Of a DNA stretch of 64,000 bases, positions 52,081 to 61,208 are shown one piece after another. Both the position numbers and the translations under genes were made by a program. Within the stretch, counting starts at the first letter, position 1. Every line of letters begins with the position of its first letter. The notes beneath the pieces are model-generated. The model saw only the letters and a list, made by a program, of their open reading frames with translations, ran no database searches and was not told the origin of the DNA. This DNA is from Acetobacteraceae bacterium. Lineage in GTDB: Bacteria; Pseudomonadota; Alphaproteobacteria; Acetobacterales; Acetobacteraceae. Where the stretch lies: NCBI GenBank assembly GCA_022842185.1, contig JALHQB010000012.1, forward strand, positions 1 through 64,000, given 5' to 3'.

Positions 52081-55080
52081 TCAACCGCGGTGGCGCAGCC
52101 CGCTGCCGCGCAGCAGGCGAATGACGAGGGCGCGCAACCGCCAGAACGGGCTTTTCTTCATTGCCTCGATCTCGGCGAGCGCGCGCAACAATTCGCCGGA
52201 GGGCGGCGCCGGTGCTGCCGGACCGCCGCGGCCGCCGCCGACCTGCGCCAGAACTTCCGTCGTCAGGCCGGGATGGCGCTGCAGCCAGCCCTGAATTCCC
52301 GCCTGATAGGTGCGGAACTCGCGCCAGCCATCGCCGGGGCTGGCACGCCGACCCGCCGCGACATCGTCGATCGTCGCTCGGAAGGCGGCCAGAGCGTCGC
52401 GCGCCTGGGCATCGGTGGTGAAGCGCGCGGCCTGGGCAATCCCCGCCGCCACGCGCGCTGCGCGGGTGGCGGGATCGGACAGCGACAGGATCGCCGCGGC
52501 CGTGGCTTCGGCATTGTCGGGATCGACGAAGATCGCGGCATCGCCGCCCACTTCGATCAGCGACGAATTGGCGCAGGTCACCACCGGGCAGCCACAGGCC
52601 ATGGCTTCGAGCACCGGCATGCCAAAGCCTTCGTAGCGGGACGGATAGACCAAGGCCTGCGCGCCGGCATAGAGCAGGCGCAGTGCCGCATCATCGACCA
52701 TGACCCGCCGCATCGGCACCGATGGGGCCGCGGCGCGGTAGTCGCGTTCGATGTCGGCAAGCCCACCGACGCAGATGATCTCGAAGACGTGACCTTGCTG
52801 TGCGGCGAGTTCGGCGGCGCGGAAGGCGAGGATGCCGTTCTTGTAGCCGCCCGCCCCGCTGCGGTCCCCGACCATCAGCAGATAAGGCCGAGTGAGATTC
52901 AACGCGGTGCGGCCGGCAGCCAGTTCCGTCCCGGTCGGCGGGGTGAAGATCGGCGGCAGCCCGCAATAGGTCAGGGCGACCTTCTCCTCCGCCACCTCCG
53001 GAAACAGCCGGGCGAGGTCGCGGGCGGAAGACCGCGAGATCATCGCATGTCCCGCGGCGTGACGAATGGCGCGCGCCTTCTCCTGCCAGCCCTCATCGGA
53101 CAGGTCGAGGCCGATCACCTCGGGGATCATGTCGTAGCCGAAGAAGAACGACGGCGTGGCCGTCGGTGTCGAATAGTAGGTCGAGACGAACAGGTCTGCA
53201 CCGAGGTCGCGGCAGATACGTTCGAGATACAGGCTGTCGGCGCCGCAGCGGCCGTAGTCATGCGCGGCGATGGTGCGGTAGTGCACGCCCGGGATGCGGG
53301 GGGCGGTACCGGCACGGTCGAGCACGACGAAATGATCCGCCAGCCCGTCCTTCACCCATTCCTCCAGCATGCTGTGCCAGACCCGGCCGATGCCCGAGGA
53401 CAAATACTGCCAATAGACGCCATCGACGACGATGCGCGGGCTGGCGGGCAGCGGCCCCTGGTCCTTCACGCCGGTCGGCGTATCGAAGAACCAGGCACCG
53501 GCGGCGTCGATCCGCGCGATGGGTTCGACACGATGCGCGGCGGCATCGTCGAACATCGTCTTGTCGGTCACCCAGCCGAAGTAATCGGCGAGGAAACCCG
53601 ACTCCTTCTGCGCCAGCAATTCGCGCCAGCGCGCCGTCGCGCCGACGTAGCCGTAGTAGGTTTCCTTGAAGCCGAGTTGCGCTTCCGTGGCATAGGCGAA
53701 GTGCTGGAAGATGGCGCCGTGCGCTTCGGTCTCGTCATGCATGAACGGCGACAGGGTGGCGATGTTGACCGGTTCGCCCTCGGCCTGTGGGCGGACCAGC
53801 GTGGGGGGTTCATGGGCCGCCCAGTGGTCACCAGGGCGGAAGCGCCATGTCCGGAGCCATTCCTGCCCCGGATTCTGCGCATAGTTGTAGCGTGTGCTGA
53901 GCACCTGCGCGGGGCCGACGAAGTACCAGCACCAGTAATACGCCGCACCGCGATCCGGCTGTTCGATGAACAGCCGGCGCATCGCGCTCACCTGGTCCAC
54001 GGTCCACAGTTCATCCGAATCCATCTGCCACAGCAGGCATTCCTCGCGGATGGCGGGCAGCGGGGCGTTCACCATCTCCTTCTTGCCGTCCCAGAATTCG
54101 CCGGGCGGCTTGCGGTGGATGGTGACCTGGCCGGGGAAGCGGCGCGCCAGGTCGTCGAGGTACTCGCTGGTCCCGTCGTTGCTGCGGCCCTCGCGATGGA
54201 TGTCGTCGGTGACCCGGCCACCGCCTGCCGTGCTCCAGGCGGTGTCGTGGCGCAGTGCGGCGACGCCTTCGACCACATGCCAGTGCCAGCGGAACGGCAG
54301 TCGCGCCAGCATCGCCTCATGGTAGCGGATGAAGGGTTCACCGTTCAGCACGATGGTGAAGAAATGGACCGGCAGGTCCTCGGCGCGCGGGCGTCGGCGG
54401 AAGGCGGAAAAGCCGTTGCGCAGCGCCTGGTCGTCGGCAATCACCTCATAGTCCGGATTGGCGAGAAGCTGCTGGCGCGCGCGGAAGCATTTGAAGGTGT
54501 TGGTGTCGTCGAGCAGGATAAGCCTGGCGCCGATCACCTTGGCCAGTTCGACCTCCCCGGTGAATTCCGATCCGTCGATCAGCACCATGTCGAAGGTGTC
54601 GATGCCGCGTTCGGCCTTGATGCGTTCGATGGCGCCAGCCTCGACACCCGCATCGCGCACATAGGCGATGTCCTGCGCCAGCCAGCGCAGCACTTCCGGC
54701 AGGGGGAACTTCGCCAGGCCGGAGGCTTCCGTGTTGTAGAAGGTCGTCACCTCGGCCTCGGTGGGAAACTCATCCACCGCCACGGAAGACATGTTCGTGC
54801 AGTGCACGAAGGGCCGGTCGGCGTAGGTGGCGCGCAGCACTTCGAAGCGCGGCTTCGACACTTCGATGCAGTACAGGCTTGGGGTGCCGGGATTCTGCGT
54901 CAGGCCAGCGACGAAGGCTTCGGTGCTGCCGCCGCCGGCGGAAGACCCGATCTCCAGCACATGGCGCAGCGGTTCGCTCGCCGCGAGGTCGCGGATCAGC
55001 GCGTAGAAGGCATCGTCCTTGATCTCGGGTGCGATGATCTGGTCGAGATCGGAGGCCGCCACCGGCGTGTTGTCGGTCAT
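52081..55080 (-). CDS. Three-module glycosyltransferase (methyltransferase-like, GT2-like and GT4 modules)
   Basis: A 999-residue protein with three parts. Residues 30-230 resemble a class I methyltransferase or cephalosporin-hydroxylase-like fold (LRHVLEIGSSAGGGST, FDMVLIDGSEFTGEVEL). Residues 238-520 look like a GT-A/GT2-type domain (FFTIVLNGEPFIRYHEAMLA, DxD-like WQMDSDELW at 354-356). Residues 555-960 are a GT4 domain (VDGVYWQYLSSGIGRVWHSM, then SRYEGFGMPVLEAMACGCPV). The end carries MKKSPFWRLRALVIRLLR, a tail common at the end of large glycosyltransferases. It probably adds several residues to the exported glycan. The start lies in a 26-bp tandem triplication with three ATGs. Domain edges are approximate. 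Confidence 0.78.
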   Translation of the reverse strand: MTDNTPVAASDLDQIIAPEIKDDAFYALIRDLAASEPLRHVLEIGSSAGGGSTEAFVAGLTQNPGTPSLYCIEVSKPRFEVLRATYADRPFVHCTNMSSVAVDEFPTEAEVTTFYNTEASGLAKFPLPEVLRWLAQDIAYVRDAGVEAGAIERIKAERGIDTFDMVLIDGSEFTGEVELAKVIGARLILLDDTNTFKCFRARQQLLANPDYEVIADDQALRNGFSAFRRRPRAEDLPVHFFTIVLNGEPFIRYHEAMLARLPFRWHWHVVEGVAALRHDTAWSTAGGGRVTDDIHREGRSNDGTSEYLDDLARRFPGQVTIHRKPPGEFWDGKKEMVNAPLPAIREECLLWQMDSDELWTVDQVSAMRRLFIEQPDRGAAYYWCWYFVGPAQVLSTRYNYAQNPGQEWLRTWRFRPGDHWAAHEPPTLVRPQAEGEPVNIATLSPFMHDETEAHGAIFQHFAYATEAQLGFKETYYGYVGATARWRELLAQKESGFLADYFGWVTDKTMFDDAAAHRVEPIARIDAAGAWFFDTPTGVKDQGPLPASPRIVVDGVYWQYLSSGIGRVWHSMLEEWVKDGLADHFVVLDRAGTAPRIPGVHYRTIAAHDYGRCGADSLYLERICRDLGADLFVSTYYSTPTATPSFFFGYDMIPEVIGLDLSDEGWQEKARAIRHAAGHAMISRSSARDLARLFPEVAEEKVALTYCGLPPIFTPPTGTELAAGRTALNLTRPYLLMVGDRSGAGGYKNGILAFRAAELAAQQGHVFEIICVGGLADIERDYRAAAPSVPMRRVMVDDAALRLLYAGAQALVYPSRYEGFGMPVLEAMACGCPVVTCANSSLIEVGGDAAIFVDPDNAEATAAAILSLSDPATRAARVAAGIAQAARFTTDAQARDALAAFRATIDDVAAGRRASPGDGWREFRTYQAGIQGWLQRHPGLTTEVLAQVGGGRGGPAAPAPPSGELLRALAEIEAMKKSPFWRLRALVIRLLRGSGLRHRG

Positions 55081-55135
55081 CGTGCCACCGGCGTGTTCTT
55101 GATCATCGTGCCACCGGCATGTTCTTCGTCATCGT
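55058..55135. repeat. 26-bp tandem repeat, three copies, over a start codon
   Basis: Copies at 55058-55083, 55084-55109 and 55110-55135 share GCCACCGG-GTGTT--T--TCATCGT with few changes. On the minus strand each begins with an ATG (55080, 55106, 55132). Because 26 is not a multiple of three, the three starts lie in three frames, and only the innermost one (55080) opens the 999-residue protein; the others give MIKNTPVAR and MTKNMPVAR and then diverge. Confidence 0.8.
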
Positions 55136-55407
55136 CAGCTCCGGTGATGTCTCGGCGCCAGGGGCATGCGACGGCTTCGCCCCGCCCGACCGCCACGGTC
55201 CAGGGGCGCTAGATGACCCCTTGCGATGCGTCAAGCGCAAGCCAGCCGCGTGTTGCGAGACATTCTCGACTGGAGCGACAAGTTCCATCGAAGCGCGGCA
55301 CGCGTCCTTGGGTGTTGTGGCTTCGCCGCCCGATTTCGGCTTGGAAAGCCGATGCGAGGGTCTATGAACGGCCCGGCCCGATCCGGGCATGGATACCGAG
55401 GACCGGC
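55136..55407. other. Intergenic region between divergent glycosyltransferase genes
   Basis: Remainder of the 327-base gap between the starts at 55080 (minus) and 55408 (plus). I see no gene and no strong promoter boxes. It must carry the promoter for the leftward genes and possibly for the gmd group. Apart from the tandem repeat, nothing stands out. Confidence 0.4.
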
Positions 55408-56313
55408 ATGGCTATTGACCACGATGTGACAGCGGCGGAGACCCAGCCCCTGGTCAGTGTCATCACCGTTTGCCGGAACGCCGCCGCCACACTGGAGGCA
55501 TGCCTTGCCAGCGTCGCCGCCCAGACCTGGCCTCGCACCGAACACATCGTGATCGACGGCGCTTCGACCGACGGCACCGCAGCGATCATCGAACGCCACC
55601 GGACCCGCCTGGCGGTGGTCGTGTCCGAACCCGACCGCGGCCTGTATGATGCGATGAACAAGGGCGTGGCGCGCGCCGGCGGGGAGTTCGTCATCTTCCT
55701 CAATGCCGATGACGTCTTCGCCGGCCCCGACGCACTGCGGGACGCGATGCGCGACATCGCCCGCCAGCCCGATGGCGATGTCTATTACGGCGCGATCGAG
55801 GTGGTGATGGGCGCGGCCCGACACTGCCACACCCCGCCCCCACCGGATCAGGCGCTGGAGGAAATGGTGCTCGGCTGCCTGCCCCACCAGGCGACGCTGG
55901 CGCGCCGGGCGGTATTCGAGCGTACCGGCCTGTTCGACCTGCGCTGGCGCCGCCACGCCGACTACGACTGGTGGCTCAAGGTCCTGGCGGATCCGACGAT
56001 TCGGCTGCGGCAGATCGGCACCACCGTGGCCTGTTTCGCCCTCGGCGGTGCGTCATCAGACCTGGCCAAGGGACAGCCGGAGGTCTTCGCCATCCAGAAT
56101 GCCTCCCCGCTGTATGACAACCCGGAATGGAGCCGGCGGCGGATCGAGATGTTGCAAAAGGCCTGGCTGGCAGCGCGGATCGAGGCCGCCGACCTGCGTG
56201 AGGCCACGGGCCGGCCGCCGGCCCTATCCTGGAAGGGTCGGGTCGCGGCCGCGTTACCGGCACCCCTGCTGCGGCTGGCCCTGGCTGCGAAGCGTCGCCT
56301 GCCGGGGGCTTGA
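55408..56313 (+). CDS. Glycosyltransferase family 2 protein
   Basis: A 301-residue GT-A enzyme. [20 protein letters not shown] opens the Rossmann half, [16 protein letters not shown] follows, and the DxD motif is [10 protein letters not shown]. The [20 protein letters not shown] region and basic end ([15 protein letters not shown]) are typical. The start at 55408 gives [14 protein letters not shown] just before the domain; the open frame before it is unconserved. First of the rightward sugar genes, 112 bases before gmd. It shares the [17 protein letters not shown] pattern with the GT2 at 60083, so the two are close relatives. Confidence 0.9.
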   Translation: MAIDHDVTAAETQPLVSVITVCRNAAATLEACLASVAAQTWPRTEHIVIDGASTDGTAAIIERHRTRLAVVVSEPDRGLYDAMNKGVARAGGEFVIFLNADDVFAGPDALRDAMRDIARQPDGDVYYGAIEVVMGAARHCHTPPPPDQALEEMVLGCLPHQATLARRAVFERTGLFDLRWRRHADYDWWLKVLADPTIRLRQIGTTVACFALGGASSDLAKGQPEVFAIQNASPLYDNPEWSRRRIEMLQKAWLAARIEAADLREATGRPPALSWKGRVAAALPAPLLRLALAAKRRLPGA

Positions 56314-56425
56314 CCGCCCGCGTGATTGGCAGCCAGCCCTTCCGAAGCGCCGCGCCGGCTGCTAGACAGCGCCGGTGAAGCCCGGCGCCGGCGTCATACG
56401 GCTGGCTACCCTTGGAAGGAACAGG

Positions 56426-57481
56426 ATGTCAGATCGTCGCAAGGTCGCCCTCGTCACCGGCATAACCGGCCAGGACGGCTCCTACTTGGCCGAGTTGCTG
56501 CTCGAGAAGGGGTATGAGGTGCATGGCATCAAGCGCCGCTCCTCATCCTTCAACACGGGCCGGATCGATCACCTGTACCATGACCGCCATGTGCCCGGCG
56601 CGTCCTTCAAGTTGCATTACGGCGACCTGACGGATGCGACGAACCTGATCCGCGTCATGTCCCAGGTTCAGCCGACCGAAATCTACAACCTCGGCGCCCA
56701 GTCCCACGTCGCCGTGTCGTTCGAGACGCCGGAATACACCGCCAATTCCGATGCGCTGGGCACCCTGCGGCTGCTCGAAGCCATCCGCATCCTCGGGATG
56801 GAAAAGACCGCGCGGTACTATCAGGCCTCGACCTCCGAACTGTACGGCAAGGTCCAGGCCGTGCCGCAGGATGAAACCACGCCCTTCTACCCGCGCAGCC
56901 CCTACGCCGCCGCGAAGCTGTATGGCTATTGGATCGTGGTGAATTACCGCGAGGCCTATGGCCTGCATGCCTCGAACGGCGTGCTGTTCAACCATGAAAG
57001 CCCCCGCCGGGGCGAAACCTTCGTCACCCGCAAGATCACCCGCGCGGTCGCCGCGATCAGCCTGGGCAAGCAGGAAGCGCTGTGGCTCGGCAACCTCGAT
57101 GCCCAGCGCGACTGGGGCCATGCGCGGGACTATGTCGATGGCATGTGGCGCATCGTCCAGCACGACACGCCGGATGATTATGTGCTCGCCACCGGGGAGA
57201 CCTACACGGTCCGCCATTTCTGCGACCTGTCCTTCGGCGAGGCCGGGATCGGCCTGGAATGGCGCGGCACCGGGGTGGATGAGGTGGGCGTGTGCAAGGC
57301 GACGGGGCGCGAATTGGTGCGCGTCGATCCGGCCTATTTCCGCCCGACCGAGGTGGACCTGCTGATCGGCAGCGCGGCCAAGGCCAAGCGCGTGCTCGGC
57401 TGGACCCACACCGTGAAGCTGCCGGAACTGGCCGCCGAGATGGTCGCCGCCGACATCGCGGAGCTGAAGTCCAATGCCTGA
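56426..57481 (+). CDS. gmd: GDP-mannose 4,6-dehydratase
   Basis: A 351-residue short-chain dehydrogenase. The NADP site is [20 protein letters not shown], the catalytic Thr/Glu segment is [13 protein letters not shown] and the YxxxK pair is in [13 protein letters not shown]-mannose-specific [15 protein letters not shown] is present. It converts GDP-mannose to GDP-4-keto-6-deoxymannose, the first step to GDP-fucose. ATG 56426 lies after AAGGAACAGG. Its end overlaps fcl by 8 bases. Confidence 0.95.
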   Translation: MSDRRKVALVTGITGQDGSYLAELLLEKGYEVHGIKRRSSSFNTGRIDHLYHDRHVPGASFKLHYGDLTDATNLIRVMSQVQPTEIYNLGAQSHVAVSFETPEYTANSDALGTLRLLEAIRILGMEKTARYYQASTSELYGKVQAVPQDETTPFYPRSPYAAAKLYGYWIVVNYREAYGLHASNGVLFNHESPRRGETFVTRKITRAVAAISLGKQEALWLGNLDAQRDWGHARDYVDGMWRIVQHDTPDDYVLATGETYTVRHFCDLSFGEAGIGLEWRGTGVDEVGVCKATGRELVRVDPAYFRPTEVDLLIGSAAKAKRVLGWTHTVKLPELAAEMVAADIAELKSNA

Positions 57482-58448
57482 AGGCGCCCCGGCGACAGCG
57501 CATGAGGTCTTCCCGCTCCAGGGCAAGCGCGTCTATGTCGCCGGCCATCGCGGCATGGTGGGGGCCGCCTGCGCCCGCCATCTGGAGCGTGAAGGCGCGG
57601 AGGTCATCACCTCCGACCGCGCCACGGTGGATCTGCGCCGCCAGGATCAGGTCGAGGCCTTCATGGCCCGCGCGCGCCCGGATGCCATGATCGTTGCGGC
57701 CGCCAAGGTCGGCGGCATCCTCGCCAACGACACCTATCCGGCCGAGTTCCTTTACGAAAACCTGATGATCGAGGCGAACCTCATCGAGGCCGCCCATCGG
57801 TGCGATGTGGGCCGCGCACTGTTCCTTGGCTCGTCCTGCATCTATCCGCGTGACGCCGCGAACCCGATCAACGAGGACGCGCTGCTGACCGGCCCGCTCG
57901 AGAAGACCAACGAGTGGTACGCCATCGCCAAGATCGCCGGCATCAAGCTGAGCCAGGCCTATCGGCGGCAATACGGGCGGGACTACATCTCGGCAATGCC
58001 GTGCAACCTGTACGGACCGGGGGATTATTTCCATCCCACCCGCAGCCACGTCATCCCCGCTCTGCTGCAACGCTTCCACGATGCCGCGCAGAACGACGTG
58101 CCGACCGTCACCTGTTGGGGCAGCGGTACGCCCCGGCGCGAATTCATGCATGTCGATGACGTGGCCGAGGCCTGCACCTTCCTGCTGCGGTCCTATTCCG
58201 GGGAAGGCCACCTGAACATCGGGACCGGCAGCGACATCTCCATCGCCGAACTGGCCGCCGAGATCGCCAGCGTCACCGGTTTCAAGGGCCGCATCGCCTG
58301 GGATACCTCCAAGCCGGACGGCACCATGCTGAAACGGATGGACGTGTCGCGCATCGGCGCGTTGGGCTGGCACGCCCGGATCGGCTTCCGCGAGGGGCTG
58401 GACGCGACCTATCGCTGGTTCCTCGAACAGCCCGCCCTGCGCACCTGA
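57474..58448 (+). CDS. fcl: GDP-L-fucose synthase
   Basis: A 324-residue enzyme. [20 protein letters not shown] is the nucleotide site, [12 protein letters not shown] and [13 protein letters not shown] hold Ser and YxxxK, and [20 protein letters not shown] is the GDP-fucose-synthase segment. It epimerises and reduces the Gmd product to GDP-L-fucose. The ATG lies 8 bases before the gmd stop. Ends ten bases before the next glycosyltransferase gene, so the fucose donor is made and used in one operon. Confidence 0.95.
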   Translation: MPEGAPATAHEVFPLQGKRVYVAGHRGMVGAACARHLEREGAEVITSDRATVDLRRQDQVEAFMARARPDAMIVAAAKVGGILANDTYPAEFLYENLMIEANLIEAAHRCDVGRALFLGSSCIYPRDAANPINEDALLTGPLEKTNEWYAIAKIAGIKLSQAYRRQYGRDYISAMPCNLYGPGDYFHPTRSHVIPALLQRFHDAAQNDVPTVTCWGSGTPRREFMHVDDVAEACTFLLRSYSGEGHLNIGTGSDISIAELAAEIASVTGFKGRIAWDTSKPDGTMLKRMDVSRIGALGWHARIGFREGLDATYRWFLEQPALRT

Positions 58449-58457
58449 AGGCGCGCC

Positions 58458-60086
58458 GTGCGCGTCGCCTTCTTCGGCCTTGGCTATCATGCGAAGACCG
58501 GGTCGAGCCGCTTCCTGCTCGACCTTCTTGAACGCCACGCGACCGTCGATGCCTTTGCTGCGGAGGCCGATGTGGCTGCCGTGCGCCGCGCCGCGCCCGA
58601 TTTCGATGAGGCCCGCTACGACGCCATCGTGATCTGGCAGTTGCACGAGGCCTTCGCCCTGCTGTCCGGCCGGCATCCGAACGTCACCTTCACGCCGATG
58701 TATGATGCGATGTGGCGCGGCGGTGCCTTCACCTGGAAGCCCAGCTTCAACACGGCCAAGATCCTGTGCTTTTCGTGGGCCTTGCGCGCAGAGGTGATCC
58801 GCCGGGCGCCGGTCCACACGCGCGTACAGTATTTCCCGGATCCCTCGGCGTGCTCGCCGGTGACGGATTTCGACAGCCTGCGCGGCGTCCTGTGGTATCG
58901 CCGCCGCGACATCCCGCCACAGGCCGCCTTCGCCCTGACCGCGGGCACCCGATTCGAGAGCCTGGTCGTCCATGACGCCCCCGACCCCGGCCATGACGCT
59001 CCCTTCCCCACCGCCGCCCCGGACCATATCGGCCGCCTGGTCCGTACCGGCTGGTCGGCCGACGGCGCGGCCTTCGCCGATGCGCTCTCCGCGGCGAACG
59101 TCTTTTTCGCGCCGCGGCCGCTCGAAGGCATCGGCATGGCCTTCCTGGAAGCCATGGCGCGCGGCCTGTGCGTCGTGGCCCCCGACGCGCCGACCATGAA
59201 CGAGTACATCTCCCACGGCAGCAACGGGTTGCTGCATGGGCCGGGGTGGCGGGCGCCGCTCGACTTCGCGCAGGCGCGGGCGATCGGCGCCGCCGCACGG
59301 GACAGCGTCTTCCGCGGCCGCGCGGCGTGGGATTCGGGTGTGCCCGCGCTGCTCGACTTCATCGCCACGCCCATGGCGGCGATCGCCCGCCAGGGGGCGC
59401 GGGTGGCCACCTTGCCCTTCAGCGATGGGCCAAGGGCGGACGGAGAGGGTGACTGGATCGTGCTGGCTGGTGGCGCCGGCCCGGGCGCTGATGCGCGCCG
59501 ACGCGCGATCGGGCAAGCGCCTGCGGGGACGGAGGTGATTCGCGGCCATCATGTCTCGATCGCACCCGACGGTAGCGAGACCCTGCACCGGATCGCCGGG
59601 TTGGACGCCGGCTGGGCGCGGCTGGTGGCGGGCGATGTCGGGGCGGATGGCCCATACGGCCTGGGCGTGCCGGAGGCTACGATGGCCCGTGCCTCCCTGC
59701 TTCAGCGGCTTGGGGCCACAGCGCCGCGGACCGCGCCGCAGCTTTGCGCCCTGCTGCTTCGGGCGCGGGCGGAAGGCGTCATGGTTTATGACGCGGATGC
59801 GGTCCTGGCTGCCATCCCGGAGCCCGACGACGGCACGGCGGACAACCCGGCATGGGTCGCGCTGGTGGGCGAGCAGGCCGGCGCCGAAGCCGCGGGACGC
59901 GTTGGCGCGGCGCTGGACGATGCTGCGGTGGCGGCGGCGGCGCGGCGGCGCGCGGGCAAGGGCGCCCGGGCCGCCCTGTCCTTGATCGGCGGGTTGGATC
60001 GCATCTCCCCCGCCCTGGCCCGAGCCGTGGAATCGCTGATCCTCGGCGGCGCGATGCGCCGGCTGCGCGGGCTGGTGTGGCGATGA
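58458..60086 (+). CDS. Glycosyltransferase with GT4-like N-terminal part and extra C-terminal domain
   Basis: A 542-residue protein from GTG 58458. Residues 1-280 look like a GT4 enzyme lacking the usual N-terminal motif (MRVAFFGLGYHAKTGSSRFL), with E-x7-E at Glu223 and Glu231 in RPLEGIGMAFLEAMARGLCV. Residues about 320-480 (GDWIVLAGGAGPGADARRRA, IRGHHVSIAPDGSETLHRIA, GDVGADGPYGLGVPEATMAR) resemble the late part of GT2 domains found on large rhamnan and O-antigen enzymes, perhaps inactive. Its stop overlaps the next gene by 4 bases. It may be the fucosyltransferase of the operon; this is not provable here. Confidence 0.7.
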   Translation: MRVAFFGLGYHAKTGSSRFLLDLLERHATVDAFAAEADVAAVRRAAPDFDEARYDAIVIWQLHEAFALLSGRHPNVTFTPMYDAMWRGGAFTWKPSFNTAKILCFSWALRAEVIRRAPVHTRVQYFPDPSACSPVTDFDSLRGVLWYRRRDIPPQAAFALTAGTRFESLVVHDAPDPGHDAPFPTAAPDHIGRLVRTGWSADGAAFADALSAANVFFAPRPLEGIGMAFLEAMARGLCVVAPDAPTMNEYISHGSNGLLHGPGWRAPLDFAQARAIGAAARDSVFRGRAAWDSGVPALLDFIATPMAAIARQGARVATLPFSDGPRADGEGDWIVLAGGAGPGADARRRAIGQAPAGTEVIRGHHVSIAPDGSETLHRIAGLDAGWARLVAGDVGADGPYGLGVPEATMARASLLQRLGATAPRTAPQLCALLLRARAEGVMVYDADAVLAAIPEPDDGTADNPAWVALVGEQAGAEAAGRVGAALDDAAVAAAARRRAGKGARAALSLIGGLDRISPALARAVESLILGGAMRRLRGLVWR

Positions 60087-60991
60087 CGGCGCCACGGTTT
60101 TCCATTGTCACACCGTGCCTTGATCGGGCCGCGACGATTGGTGCCGCCATCGACAGCGTGCTCGCCCAGGGGTGCCCTTCGGTCGAGCACATCATCGTCG
60201 ATGGCGGATCGACCGACGGCACGGCACAGGTGCTGGCGCGCTACCCGCATTTGACCGTGATCCGGGAGACCGACCGCAACCTGTATGATGCGATCAACAA
60301 GGGGCTGCGCGCCGCGCGGGGGGAGGTCATCGGGCTGCTGAACAGCGACGACCTCTACGCGCCCGGCGCCTTCGCGGCGGCGGAGTCGTGTTTTGCAGAC
60401 CCCGACATCGAGATGCTGCTGGGCGCCGCCGAATTCTTCACCGAACAGAATGGTCGATTGTCGGTGGATCGAATCCTGGCAGGCAACGCCAATGCATTGA
60501 CCGAGGCGAACGTCATCGGCGGCATCACCACCATGAACGCGGCCTTCTATCGCCGTGGCCTGATGGGCCGGTCGGGCTTGTTCGATGACCGGTTCCCTCT
60601 TTCTGCCGACAAGGATTTCTGGCTGCGGCTGGTGTTGTTGGCACCGCGGCTCGCTGTGACAGGCGCGACCATCATCCGCTATCGGTCGCATGCCGGGTCG
60701 CTCACCTTCGCCGCCGGCGATCTGCGCGATAAATTGTCGCGGCACAATCTTGTGACCGCGCAGACGCGGCTTTCGGAGTTGCCGGCAGGCTCCGCGGCGC
60801 ATGCCGCCTATCGCCGCTGGCACGGTTGGGCGGCCGGCTATCGGGTGCTCGTCCAGCTTCGCAATGGCAAGTGGGGGACAGCCTGGGCCACCGCGCGGGC
60901 TGGTTTCGCCGCGGATCCGCTATGGCCGGCGCGCTTTCTGGGCTATCTGCCCGGGCATTGGACACGCCGCGCCGACCGCGGTGGCGTGTAG
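60083..60991 (+). CDS. Glycosyltransferase family 2 protein
   Basis: A 302-residue GT-A enzyme. FSIVTPCLDRAATIGAAIDS opens it, with IVDGGSTDGTAQVLARYPHL and DxD motif LLNSDDLYAP. PLSADKDFWLRLVLLAPRLA is the acceptor-side segment common to this GT2 group, and the end has WHGWAAGYRVLVQLRNGKWG. ATG 60083 forms an ATGA overlap with the preceding gene. Last gene before a 217-base AT-richer gap that separates it from the rhamnose genes. Confidence 0.9.
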   Translation: MTAPRFSIVTPCLDRAATIGAAIDSVLAQGCPSVEHIIVDGGSTDGTAQVLARYPHLTVIRETDRNLYDAINKGLRAARGEVIGLLNSDDLYAPGAFAAAESCFADPDIEMLLGAAEFFTEQNGRLSVDRILAGNANALTEANVIGGITTMNAAFYRRGLMGRSGLFDDRFPLSADKDFWLRLVLLAPRLAVTGATIIRYRSHAGSLTFAAGDLRDKLSRHNLVTAQTRLSELPAGSAAHAAYRRWHGWAAGYRVLVQLRNGKWGTAWATARAGFAADPLWPARFLGYLPGHWTRRADRGGV

Positions 60992-61065
60992 ACTGACCGA
61001 GAAATTCCCTGGATTCGCGACGTCGAAAAAAAGTCTTTCACAGACGATAGAATACAGCTGCAGCG

Positions 61066-61161
61066 ATGACCCTCACATACCGGAACGGCACGCCGGTCCA
61101 GTTGTGTGGAATCATCCAGACAGGTGAAGATACTCTGGATGCTGCCGTCATCGTCGCGTAA
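61066..61161 (+). CDS. Possible 31-residue small ORF in the gap before rfbB
   Basis: ATG 61066 to TAA 61161 encodes MTLTYRNGTPVQLCGIIQTG followed by EDTLDAAVIVA. The gap (60992-61208) is clearly poorer in GC than its surroundings and has a possible -10 box TAGAAT at 61048-61053. No convincing ribosome binding site is present. It may be chance or a remnant, so it is kept at low confidence. Confidence 0.2.
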   Translation: MTLTYRNGTPVQLCGIIQTGEDTLDAAVIVA

Positions 61162-61208
61162 ATGCGCATGGGCAACCAGACGTCATCAAGGATCGGATCC
61201 TCACCAGC

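Noticed and set aside
51712-55212. Open frame of more than 1,100 codons on the plus strand opposite the 999-residue glycosyltransferase
   Set aside because: It is the antisense shadow expected in GC-rich DNA: low-complexity Arg/Gly/Gln composition, no recognisable domain, and full overlap with a well-supported gene.
57057-60095. Open frame of about 1,000 codons on the minus strand opposite gmd, fcl and a glycosyltransferase
   Set aside because: Same antisense effect; the plus-strand genes have clear catalytic motifs and ATGA coupling.
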